Shown here piece after piece: positions 1 through 7,339 of a DNA stretch of 64,000 nt. Both the position numbers and the translations under genes were made by a program. Position 1 is the stretch's first letter. Every line of letters starts with the position of its first letter. The notes under the pieces were generated by a model. That model did no database searches and was not told the origin of the DNA. It worked only from the letters and a program-made list of their open reading frames with translations. Location: contig CAYOYB010000006.1 of assembly GCA_964408085.1 (NCBI GenBank), positions 62,001 to 126,000 of the forward strand, written 5' to 3'. Origin of the DNA: CAJLIR01 sp964408085 (GTDB taxonomy: Bacteria > Bacillota_I > Bacilli_A > RF39 > UBA660).

Positions 1-74
1 ATTGTTGAAAAATAAAAAATAATAATTGTAATAGCAAAGCCAAAATAACTAGATGTAATCAATAATTCATTCAT
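1..74 (-). CDS. lrgB: LrgB/CidB family membrane protein, N-terminal fragment cut by the window edge
   Basis: Only the first 24 codons lie in the window; the reading frame stays open to base 1. The visible start reads MNELLITSSYFGFAITIIIF, a hydrophobic N terminus typical of LrgB. The ATG overlaps the TGA of lrgA by four bases (ATGA), so the two genes are translationally coupled. LrgB partners LrgA in a membrane system that modulates murein hydrolase activity and small-metabolite export. The call rests on the short N terminus plus the lrgA-lrgB order, so it is likely but not independently proven. Confidence 0.75.
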   Translation of the reverse strand, partial: MNELLITSSYFGFAITIIIFYFST

Positions 75-463
75 CTAACCTCATCACCTTTCTTATATTT
101 ATTGGTGTTTTTGTTTTTAATATTTATAACAAGTTGAGAAACTAATCCAGTAACAGCAATAACCACGATTGTTGATATAAAGATGATAATAATTATATAT
201 ATCATCGAATTTTTATATTCAAAAAATGTATCCATAATCCCTACAGATGCTGGCACAAAAAATATTAACATTATTGATAATAAAAATTCACCAGTCTCTT
301 CAACTTTTTCCAATTTAATAACTTTGGTACATAAGGCTATAAATAACAATACCATACCATAAATACTTGCTGGAATTGACAACGGTATAAAATAATTTAA
401 CAATTCCCCAATAAATGAGAAAAATAAGATTATAGCTAATTGTTTAATATATTTCATATTCAA
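71..463 (-). CDS. lrgA: LrgA/CidA family holin-like membrane protein
   Basis: The 130-residue protein has four predicted membrane spans (about residues 6-25, 28-48, 61-80 and 86-110) and a short basic C-terminal tail, the layout of LrgA/CidA proteins. The family motif IPASIYGM is present at about residues 30-37, between the first two spans. The family acts in the cytoplasmic membrane with LrgB in control of autolysis and export of pyruvate-like metabolites. A GGAGG ribosome site lies seven bases before the ATG. The stop overlaps the lrgB start. No LytSR regulators are visible in the window. Confidence 0.9.
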   Translation of the reverse strand: MNMKYIKQLAIILFFSFIGELLNYFIPLSIPASIYGMVLLFIALCTKVIKLEKVEETGEFLLSIMLIFFVPASVGIMDTFFEYKNSMIYIIIIIFISTIVVIAVTGLVSQLVINIKNKNTNKYKKGDEVR

Positions 464-629
464 ACCTCCAAATTATATTATATAATATTAAACATAAAAA
501 ATATAGTTTTCAAATTAATATTTTTAAAATTTATATCGAATATGGCAACATATAAATATCTAAGATATATAAAACCATTTTATTTTAATAGAACAGATTA
601 AAACAAAATATTTTTTGCAAATCTTCATA

Positions 630-656
630 ATAAAAGACCAATTTTTAAATTGGTCT
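630..656 (-). terminator. Intrinsic terminator of the four-repeat protein gene
   Basis: A perfect 10-bp inverted repeat (635-644 with 647-656) is followed on the minus strand by a T-rich run. It lies 45 bases beyond the stop of the gene ending at 702. The remainder of 464-701 holds the lrgA upstream region; no further gene is seen there. Confidence 0.75.
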
Positions 657-701
657 ATTTCAAAAATATTACTATCTTTTTTTACTATTTATTATATAAT
701 T

Positions 702-2813
702 CTAACGATGTCTAAAACTTTGACTTTTATTTTCTAACATTTGATTCCAATTTTGAGACAAGTCACCAGCTATATTTTCTTTATCTAAGAAGAAACTTGC
801 TTCTTCTTGCCAAATTTCCTTATCTTCATCATATATATGTGGAAATAATTCATATTCACTATCTATTATTTCAAATATTCTGTTTGCTACATCTCCTGGA
901 TTACTTTGGCAATATTCATCATCATATTCTTGTTTAAGAGATTTAATCTTTGTTAAAAAATTATACTCTCCTAAAGATATATTTCCGTTATTAAAACTGC
1001 TTTCTAATGTTTCATTACTTTTTAAAATACCATATGAAAGTTGTCCACCTATATCACATCGACTACTATCACCTTTTTCTATCAAATCAAAACCAGGTAA
1101 AAAACCTACTCTACCATCAATACATACAAATATTGAACGGCAAATATATTCAAAATTTTTATTTGCTCCATCTACATCTAAATATGAACTTACAGTTTGT
1201 AAAAAAGCCTTAGTAGTCATTTCCTTTGAATTCGTTTTTTTCACTGAAGTCATTTGCTTCCAATTTTGAGACAAATCTCCCGCTATATTTGCTTTATCTA
1301 AAACAAAAATTGCTTTTCTTTTATAAAAGGCTACATCGTCATAAGATATATGTGGATATAACTCATATTCTTCATCTATTATTTCAAATATTCTATTTAC
1401 CACATCACTTGGATTATTTTGACAATATTCATCATCATATTCTTGTTTAAGAGATTTAATCTTTCTAAAAAAATTAAACTCTTCTAAAGATATATCGCCA
1501 TTATTAAATTTGCTTTCCAATGTTTCATTACTTTGTAAAACACCATCAGCAAGGTGTCCACCTATATCATTTTGTACATTATACCCTTTTCTTCTTAAGT
1601 GAAATTCAGGCAAATCAGCTATTCTACCATCAATACATGAAAATATTGAGCGACAAATAGATTCAAAATCTGTTATTGTACTATGATTAACACACTTATT
1701 CACAGTATTTAAAAAGAACTCAGTAGTCATTTCCTTTGAATTATTTTTTATCAATGAAGTCATTTGATTCCAATTTTGAGATAATTCACCAGCTATATTT
1801 GGTTTATCTAAGAAAAAATTTGTTGTGTCTTGATAATACCTTCTATACTCATCATATATATGTGGATATAATTCATATTCTTCATCTATTATTTCAAATA
1901 TTTTATATACTACATCTCTTGGATTACTTCGACAATATTCGTCATTATATTCTTGTTTAAGAGATTTAACCTTTCTTAAAAAGTTGAATTCTTCTAAAGA
2001 TATATCACCACTATTCAATTTGTTTTCTAATATTTCATTACTTTGTAAAACATCATCAGCAAGGTGTCCAGCTATATAATTTTGGGCACTATCATCTTTT
2101 TTTATTAAGTGGAACCCAGGCAAATCCAGTTCTATATGTTGATAATCAATAAATGAAAATATTAAGTTACAAATAGATTCAAAATCTGTTATTGGAATAC
2201 CTATAGTTGTGTTATCAATAATACAACCATTCACAGTATTTAAAAAGAAATTAGTAGCCTTTTTCTTCGAATTATCTTTTATCTCTGAAATCACTTGCTT
2301 CCAATTTTGAGACAAATCACCAGCTATATTTGTTTCATCTAATAAGGAACCTGTATTTACGTTATATAAATTTTTCAATGTATCTATATTTGGATATAAT
2401 TCATATTCTTCATCTATTATTTCTAATATACTATTTGCTACATCTCTTGCATCACCTTGACAATATTCATCAACACAATCTTGTTTAAGAGATTTAATCT
2501 TTTTTAAAAAATTAAATTCTTCTAAAGATATATGTCCATTATCAAACTCATCTTTTATTCTAGAATCACAATAGAACAAATTACTAGTAAGGTGTGATAC
2601 GTTTATATTATTTTGGATGTTATCTCCCTTTTTTATTAATCTAAAAGCAGGTGAGTGGCCAACGGAGAGATAAATAAGTCCACCATTAATAGTGCTTAAT
2701 ACTTCGTCACAAATATTATTAAATCTTATATATCCAAACCCAGCCTTTAATTCATTATTTATACGAGCAACTACAGTCTTTAAAAAATAATTTGTAATCA
2801 TTTCCTTTGAATT
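702..2813 (-). repeat. Four tandem coding repeats (540, 531, 510 and about 530 bp)
   Basis: Units run 2274..2813, 1743..2273, 1233..1742 and 702..1232. They stay recognisable as DNA, especially around the NSKEM start and the SLEEFNF block. Units 2, 3 and 4 are closer to each other than to unit 1, which suggests stepwise internal duplication. Codon-sized indels separate them, so all units stay in frame. Confidence 0.85.
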
Positions 2814-2816
2814 CAT
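702..2816 (-). CDS. Hypothetical protein made of four tandem repeats of about 175 residues
   Basis: I do not recognise the family. The 704-residue product is four copies of one domain in a row with no signal peptide or membrane span. Each copy opens with NSKxxxT, carries a central LEEFNFL-KIKSLKQEY-DEYC block, then a block around IFEIIDEEYELYPHI, and closes with NIAGxLSQNWxQM. Conserved single cysteines in the ICxxIF and DEYC motifs recur in each unit. The start was set at the ATG at 2816 because it has GAGGGAG eight bases upstream and begins exactly at the repeat phase; an upstream in-frame start exists at 2849. The soluble repeated domain suggests a binding or scaffold role, but no function can be assigned. 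It is a single-gene unit, divergent from the Fem-like gene. Confidence 0.8.
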   Translation of the reverse strand: MNSKEMITNYFLKTVVARINNELKAGFGYIRFNNICDEVLSTINGGLIYLSVGHSPAFRLIKKGDNIQNNINVSHLTSNLFYCDSRIKDEFDNGHISLEEFNFLKKIKSLKQDCVDEYCQGDARDVANSILEIIDEEYELYPNIDTLKNLYNVNTGSLLDETNIAGDLSQNWKQVISEIKDNSKKKATNFFLNTVNGCIIDNTTIGIPITDFESICNLIFSFIDYQHIELDLPGFHLIKKDDSAQNYIAGHLADDVLQSNEILENKLNSGDISLEEFNFLRKVKSLKQEYNDEYCRSNPRDVVYKIFEIIDEEYELYPHIYDEYRRYYQDTTNFFLDKPNIAGELSQNWNQMTSLIKNNSKEMTTEFFLNTVNKCVNHSTITDFESICRSIFSCIDGRIADLPEFHLRRKGYNVQNDIGGHLADGVLQSNETLESKFNNGDISLEEFNFFRKIKSLKQEYDDEYCQNNPSDVVNRIFEIIDEEYELYPHISYDDVAFYKRKAIFVLDKANIAGDLSQNWKQMTSVKKTNSKEMTTKAFLQTVSSYLDVDGANKNFEYICRSIFVCIDGRVGFLPGFDLIEKGDSSRCDIGGQLSYGILKSNETLESSFNNGNISLGEYNFLTKIKSLKQEYDDEYCQSNPGDVANRIFEIIDSEYELFPHIYDEDKEIWQEEASFFLDKENIAGDLSQNWNQMLENKSQSFRHR

Positions 2817-3030
2817 TTCCATCACTCCCTCATAACCATATATTAGCATATTTAAAATTTAATTTCAACATAAGTCGATTAGTTATATATTCATCAAGTT
2901 TATCTAATGAATATTTTCGAAATTTAAATTTTCAATTTAATAAATGTATTCAAAAACTTTACATTTTTTAGTAGTTTTTTTATATTAGTTGTGTTATAAT
3001 GATATAATTCGTGTTGTGGAGGATGATAAC

Positions 3031-4278
3031 ATGACTATAAAACAACTTACTAATGAAGAATTTACACAATTTGCAAATAATTATGAGCAAAAATCAATCT
3101 ATCAAACTAAAGAATATGCTTTTATAATGAATAAACAAAATTTTGAAAGCATTTTTTTAGGTTTAATTGATAATAATCAAATTATGGCTGCCTCTATTTT
3201 TTTAATTGAAAAATTAGATGGTTTTAAATATGCTTATGCACCTAGAGGATTTCTACTTGACTATAACAATACTACTTTATTAAAAGAATTTACGAATGGT
3301 ATTAAAAGCTTTTTAGGAAAATTAAATGTCATAGCTGTAAAAATTAATCCCTTAATTATTAAAAATATTTATAATTCTAAAAAAGAAGTAATTTATAGTA
3401 ATCCTAACTTTGATAATATATTTAATAGTTTAAAAAAATTAGGATATTATCATCTAGGTTATAATAATAGTTTTGAAGCATTAAAACCAAGATATGAAGC
3501 TATTATTGATCTTAATAAACCATATTTTGAAATATTTTCGAACATAAAAAAAGAATATCGAACTAAAATAAGAAGTGCTGATCGTAATGGTATCACTATT
3601 TATAAAGGTAATCAAAATTCTTTAAAATACTTATACCTAGAAACGCAAGATAAATATCCACGTGATTTAAGATATTATGAAGACTGCTATTATTTCTTTA
3701 ATAAAAGTGATAAAATTGACTTTTATTACGCTAAATTAGATATTAACCATTTTCTTAAAAATTTACAATTAAAATACCAATTAAAAGTTCAAGAGAGTGA
3801 AAAATTTAATCACGATGTTATTATGGCAAGAAACTTTAATTCAAAACGTAGTATTGCTAAAAAAATATCATTAGAAAACCAAGCTAGCGAATATAGAGTT
3901 AATTTAATTAATGCCACTAATATTATGAGTAATAATCCAAATGGTGTTGTCGTAGCGTCTATTTTAGCTGTTAAATACGCTGATACTGTTTATATACTAA
4001 TGGATGGTTATGACCCAAAATATAAAAAATTTAACTCAAAGCATTTACTTATTTGGAAATTAATTGAAAAATACGCAAAAGAAGGATATAAAAAATTCAA
4101 TATTGGAGGATTAACAAATATTTTATTAGATAATGAATTAAAAGGTTTAACACAATTTAAGTTAAATTTTGGTGCTTATGTAAATGAATATATTGGCGAT
4201 TTAGAATTAATCACAAATAATTCTCTTTACTTTATTTATAGGAATGCCAGACCATTAAGTCGTATTTTAAAAAGATAA
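3031..4278 (+). CDS. FemA/FemB/FemX-type peptidoglycan interpeptide aminoacyltransferase
   Basis: The 415-residue protein matches the Fem/MurM family: N-terminal QTKEYAFIMN region, a GYAYAPRGFLLDY-like core in the first acyltransferase-like domain, IKKEYRTKIRSADRNGI before a charged helical arm of about 60 residues, and a second domain ending in YKKFNIGGLT. Family members use aminoacyl-tRNA to add amino acids to the lipid II stem peptide at the inner membrane face. The start at 3031 has GGAGG eight bases upstream; an earlier in-frame ATG at 2989 lacks such a site. It is monocistronic, divergent from the repeat protein and convergent with the next gene. Which amino acid it transfers cannot be read from sequence. 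Confidence 0.85.
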   Translation: MTIKQLTNEEFTQFANNYEQKSIYQTKEYAFIMNKQNFESIFLGLIDNNQIMAASIFLIEKLDGFKYAYAPRGFLLDYNNTTLLKEFTNGIKSFLGKLNVIAVKINPLIIKNIYNSKKEVIYSNPNFDNIFNSLKKLGYYHLGYNNSFEALKPRYEAIIDLNKPYFEIFSNIKKEYRTKIRSADRNGITIYKGNQNSLKYLYLETQDKYPRDLRYYEDCYYFFNKSDKIDFYYAKLDINHFLKNLQLKYQLKVQESEKFNHDVIMARNFNSKRSIAKKISLENQASEYRVNLINATNIMSNNPNGVVVASILAVKYADTVYILMDGYDPKYKKFNSKHLLIWKLIEKYAKEGYKKFNIGGLTNILLDNELKGLTQFKLNFGAYVNEYIGDLELITNNSLYFIYRNARPLSRILKR

Positions 4279-4280
4279 GA

Positions 4281-4314
4281 AAAAAATTGATATGAATTTT
4301 ACATATCAATTTTT
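4281..4314. terminator. Bidirectional terminator between convergent genes
   Basis: The arms AAAAAATTGATATG (4281-4294) and CATATCAATTTTT (4302-4314) pair and are flanked by A and T runs, so the hairpin works in both directions. The stop codon of the minus-strand gene (4306-4308) lies inside the right arm. Confidence 0.85.
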
Positions 4315-4950
4315 ATTATCTAAATATAATTTTGTAATTAATAACATAATTCCACCTACAGCAACAATGCTAATAACTAATAAACTAGAAAAATTTGTAT
4401 CTAAAGTATTAGGATTATCAATATGAGTTGTTGTTGTACGATTACTTGCATTATTTGCATTGTTAGTAACAGTTGTACCAATTACATAAGTTGTATCATT
4501 ATCTAAGCTAAAACTGCTTGTATTTATTAACGCATAGCCATTTTCAATAGTTAAATCTTCATATAAACCTATTGTAGCTTGATCTGTAGCATAAACAGTA
4601 TCAATACTATTATTTCCTAATTTAAGAATAAATATTTGTTTTGACATATTTATATTATAACTATTAGGAATTGGAAACGATAACGTTACCTCACCTGTTG
4701 GCACAATTCTTGTAGCTTTATTTAATAAAGAAATATTATAAGCATTATATTTAGTAAAACCAAATGTTTTAGCCTGTGTTTCAATATTATTACTACTAGC
4801 ACTTTTAACACTTAAAACTGTATCGTTAGAAACAATATTTTCATCACTTGATAAAATAATTCCACTTTCCAAATCTTTATCTATTTCTAATGCATTTGTA
4901 GTTATAGGTAAAATTAAAACAAGTATTAAAAATATAATTATTTTTTTCAA
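4306..4950 (-). CDS. Secreted, C-terminally membrane-anchored surface protein of unknown function
   Basis: The protein has a classic signal peptide (MKKIIIFLILVLILPITTNA), an extracellular part of about 150 residues, and a C-terminal span (SLLVISIVAVGGIMLLI) followed by a short charged tail, but no LPxTG sorting motif. The middle part contains VTLSFPIPNSYN and IFILKLGNN, resembling beta-sandwich repeats common in Firmicute surface proteins. I prefer a TTG start at 4950 with GGTGA four bases upstream, because this SD type recurs in the window and it gives a clean signal peptide. In-frame ATGs at 4968 and 4983 would add 6 or 11 residues. A Thr/Asn-rich linker precedes the anchor. It may be a small adhesin or envelope structural protein; that is inference. 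Confidence 0.7.
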   Translation of the reverse strand: MKKIIIFLILVLILPITTNALEIDKDLESGIILSSDENIVSNDTVLSVKSASSNNIETQAKTFGFTKYNAYNISLLNKATRIVPTGEVTLSFPIPNSYNINMSKQIFILKLGNNSIDTVYATDQATIGLYEDLTIENGYALINTSSFSLDNDTTYVIGTTVTNNANNASNRTTTTHIDNPNTLDTNFSSLLVISIVAVGGIMLLITKLYLDNKN

Positions 4951-5019
4951 AACCTCACCATCTTTCATACTATATTTTGGCATTTATAGTATGAACGATA
5001 AATTTAAAAATATAATAAA

Positions 5020-5721
5020 TTATTTAACAATTGTACCAATTTTCTCTCCATTTATTATTTTTAAAAGATCACCTTTATTATTTAAATTATATACAATAAT
5101 AGGAATTTCTTGATCCATACATAAACTAATAGCTGTTGAATCCATTACTTTTAATTTTTTATTTAAAACATCAATATAAGATAATTCATCTATTTTTTTT
5201 GCATCTTTATTTTTTTTAGGATCAAAATCATAAATACCATCAACATTAGTTGCTTTTAATAAAATATTAGCATTGATTTCAGCTGCTCTTAATGCTGCAG
5301 CTGTATCAGTTGAAAAGAATGGACTACCTGTTCCACAACCAAAAATGACAATTCTTCCCTTTTGCATATGTCGATCAGCTCTATTTTTAATATAAAATTC
5401 TGAAATTTGGCGCATTTCGATACCAGTTTGAACTCTTGACTCTTGACCCAGTTGTTTAAACGCATCATTTAAAGCTAAAGCATTCATAGTTGTTGCAAGC
5501 ATACCAATATAATCAGAAGTACATTTATCCATATGTTGATTACTTCTACCACGCCAAAAGTTGCCACCACCTACAACAATTCCTAATTCAATTCCTGTTT
5601 TATTAACAGCATCTTTAATTTCAGTACAAATTTCTAAAACTTTTTGAAAGTTTATCCCTTTATTATCATCGCCAGCTAATGATTCACCACTTAATTTTAG
5701 TAATACCCTTTTATATTGCAT
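5020..5721 (-). CDS. pyrH: Uridylate kinase (UMP kinase)
   Basis: The 233-residue product shows the amino-acid-kinase fold of PyrH: KLSGESLAG near the N terminus, GGGNFWRGR for phosphate binding, GCGTGSPFFSTDTAAALRA and KATNVDGIY near the nucleotide site. It phosphorylates UMP to UDP with ATP in cytoplasmic pyrimidine synthesis. The start was placed at 5721 because AGGAGG lies just upstream and the terminator hairpin 5744..5779 occupies the upstream extension. In many Bacilli pyrH follows tsf; here it follows tuf, with neither tsf nor frr visible. Confidence 0.96.
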   Translation of the reverse strand: MQYKRVLLKLSGESLAGDDNKGINFQKVLEICTEIKDAVNKTGIELGIVVGGGNFWRGRSNQHMDKCTSDYIGMLATTMNALALNDAFKQLGQESRVQTGIEMRQISEFYIKNRADRHMQKGRIVIFGCGTGSPFFSTDTAAALRAAEINANILLKATNVDGIYDFDPKKNKDAKKIDELSYIDVLNKKLKVMDSTAISLCMDQEIPIIVYNLNNKGDLLKIINGEKIGTIVK

Positions 5722-5743
5722 TTTAAACCTCCTAAATTCATGC

Positions 5744-5779
5744 AAAAAAACAAGCAATAAAAACTATTCCTTGTTTTTT
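5744..5779 (-). terminator. Intrinsic terminator after tuf
   Basis: AAAAAACAAG and CTTGTTTTTT arms flank a 15-base loop, and the minus strand ends in a long T run. It separates tuf from pyrH. A pyrH promoter was not evident, so partial read-through is likely. Confidence 0.75.
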
Positions 5780-5791
5780 ATTTATATTAAA

Positions 5792-6976
5792 TTATTTAAT
5801 AATTTCTGAAACGTTACCAGCACCAACTGTTCTACCACCTTCACGAATAGAGAACTTAGTTCCATTTTCGATAGCGATAGGAGCAATTAATTCAACTGTC
5901 ATTTCAATATTATCTCCAGGCATAACCATTTCTACACCTTCTGGTAATTCAATAACACCAGTAACATCTGTAGTACGGAAATAGAATTGTGGACGATAAT
6001 TGCTGAAGAATGGAGTATGTCTTCCACCTTCTTCTTTGCTAAGTACATAAACTTGAGCTTTGAATTTAGTATGTGGAGTAACAGTTCCTGGTTTAGCTAA
6101 TACTTGACCACGTTCAACGTCTTCACGAGCAATACCACGTAATAATACACCAGCATTATCTCCTGCTTCAGTATAGTCTAATTGTTTTCTAAACATTTCA
6201 ATTCCTGTAACAACAGTTTTCTTAGTTTCTCTAAGACCAACGATTTCAACTTCATCGTTAAGTTTTAATTGACCTCTTTCAACACGTCCTGTAACAACAG
6301 TTCCACGACCAGTGATTGTAAATACATCTTCAACTGGCATTAAGAATGGTTTGTCAGTATCACGTGCTGGAGTATCGATCCATGTATCAACAGCTTCCAT
6401 TAAATCCATAACTGCTTGTTCATATTTAGCATCTCCTTCAAGAGCTTTTAAAGCAGAACCACGAATAATTGGAGTGTCATCACCTTCGAATCCATATTCA
6501 TTTAATAATTCACGAATTTCCATTTCTACTAAGTCTAATAATTCCTCATCATCAACCATATCACATTTGTTCATGAATACAACCATACGAGGAACACCAA
6601 CTTGACGAGCAAGTAAGATATGTTCACGAGTTTGAGCCATAGGTCCATCAGTTGCTGCAATAACTAAGATTGCACCATCCATTTGAGCTGCACCAGTAAT
6701 CATGTTTTTTACATAGTCAGCATGTCCAGGACAGTCTACGTGTGCATAATGTCTTTTTTCAGTTTGATATTCAACATGCGAAGTATTAATTGTAATACCT
6801 CTTTCTCTTTCCTCTGGAGCCTTATCAATATTTGCATAATCTACGAAATCTGCAAATCCTTTTTTAGATAGAACATTAGTAATAGCTGCTGTTAAAGTAG
6901 TTTTACCATGGTCTACGTGTCCAATTGTACCAATGTTAACATGTGGTTTTGAACGATCGAATTTTTGTTTTGCCAT
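5792..6976 (-). CDS. tuf: Elongation factor Tu
   Basis: The 394-residue protein is a full-length EF-Tu: GHVDHGKT P-loop (about 19-26), effector region with ERERGIT, DCPGHADY, NKCDMVDD and SALKAL guanine-binding motifs, then complete domains II and III ending NVSEIIK. It delivers aminoacyl-tRNA to the ribosome in a GTP-dependent way. AGGAGG precedes the ATG. The gene has its own predicted promoter at 7012..7040 although it follows rpsL-rpsG-fusA. Its 5' end is nearly identical in DNA to the truncated copy just upstream. Confidence 0.99.
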   Translation of the reverse strand: MAKQKFDRSKPHVNIGTIGHVDHGKTTLTAAITNVLSKKGFADFVDYANIDKAPEERERGITINTSHVEYQTEKRHYAHVDCPGHADYVKNMITGAAQMDGAILVIAATDGPMAQTREHILLARQVGVPRMVVFMNKCDMVDDEELLDLVEMEIRELLNEYGFEGDDTPIIRGSALKALEGDAKYEQAVMDLMEAVDTWIDTPARDTDKPFLMPVEDVFTITGRGTVVTGRVERGQLKLNDEVEIVGLRETKKTVVTGIEMFRKQLDYTEAGDNAGVLLRGIAREDVERGQVLAKPGTVTPHTKFKAQVYVLSKEEGGRHTPFFSNYRPQFYFRTTDVTGVIELPEGVEMVMPGDNIEMTVELIAPIAIENGTKFSIREGGRTVGAGNVSEIIK

Positions 6977-7011
6977 TTTAAATTTCCTCCTTTTATTTAC
7001 TTACAATTATT

Positions 7012-7040
7012 ATTTTATATCAACAAGGGAAAAATATCAA
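7012..7040 (-). promoter_or_regulatory. Predicted SigA promoter of tuf
   Basis: On the minus strand TTGATA (7035-7040) and TAAAAT (7012-7017) are separated by exactly 17 bases. The site lies 36 bases before the tuf ATG. The -35 box sits in the loop of the palindrome at 7025..7052. Confidence 0.6.
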
Positions 7041-7052
7041 GCATTTTCCCTT
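7025..7052. promoter_or_regulatory. Perfect 9-bp inverted repeat overlapping the tuf promoter
   Basis: AAGGGAAAA (7025-7033) pairs with TTTTCCCTT (7044-7052) around a 10-base loop. On the minus strand no T run follows, so it is not a typical terminator. It could be an RNA processing or stability site in the fusA read-through transcript, or an operator-like palindrome. Confidence 0.5.
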
Positions 7053-7061
7053 AGTTTGACA

Positions 7062-7334
7062 CTATTTTTGTTTTTTTCTTTTTTTATGTGGATAATCAAA
7101 TTTTTTTGTTTTAATCAGCATATTGCTACTACTTTGTTCACAAACCTTTTGTTCTGCCAAACCAATATCATGAAATGGTTCTGGAATTTTAATATTCGCA
7201 TAATCTTCAAAAGACTTTTGCCCTTTTTCAGACAGATATCCAGAAATAGCTGCTGTTATAGTAGTTTTACCATGATCTACATGTCCAATTGTACCAATGT
7301 TAACATGTGGCTTTGTAGTATTTTGTTTATCCAT
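7062..7334 (-). pseudogene. Truncated EF-Tu copy: N-terminal 45-50 residues with an unrelated basic tail
   Basis: The 90-residue frame begins like EF-Tu (KPHVNIGTIGHVDHGKTT, then a YLSEKG-QKSFEDYANI match) and keeps the whole P-loop at residues 17-24. Homology ends after DYANI. The remaining 40 residues lack the switch regions, DxxG and NKxD motifs and end in a lysine/arginine-rich tail (KKRKKQK). The DNA of the first part is almost the same as tuf. The ATG is five bases after the fusA stop with only a weak GGCGG upstream, so translation would depend on coupling. Either it is debris of a tuf duplication or a retained small P-loop peptide; the intact frame keeps the second option open. Confidence 0.75.
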
Positions 7335-7339
7335 TATAA

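Noticed and set aside
1007..1960. Plus-strand open frames opposite the four-repeat protein
   Set aside because: They recur with the repeat period, have no ribosome site, and are rich in His/Tyr/Leu as expected for antisense shadows of the repeats.
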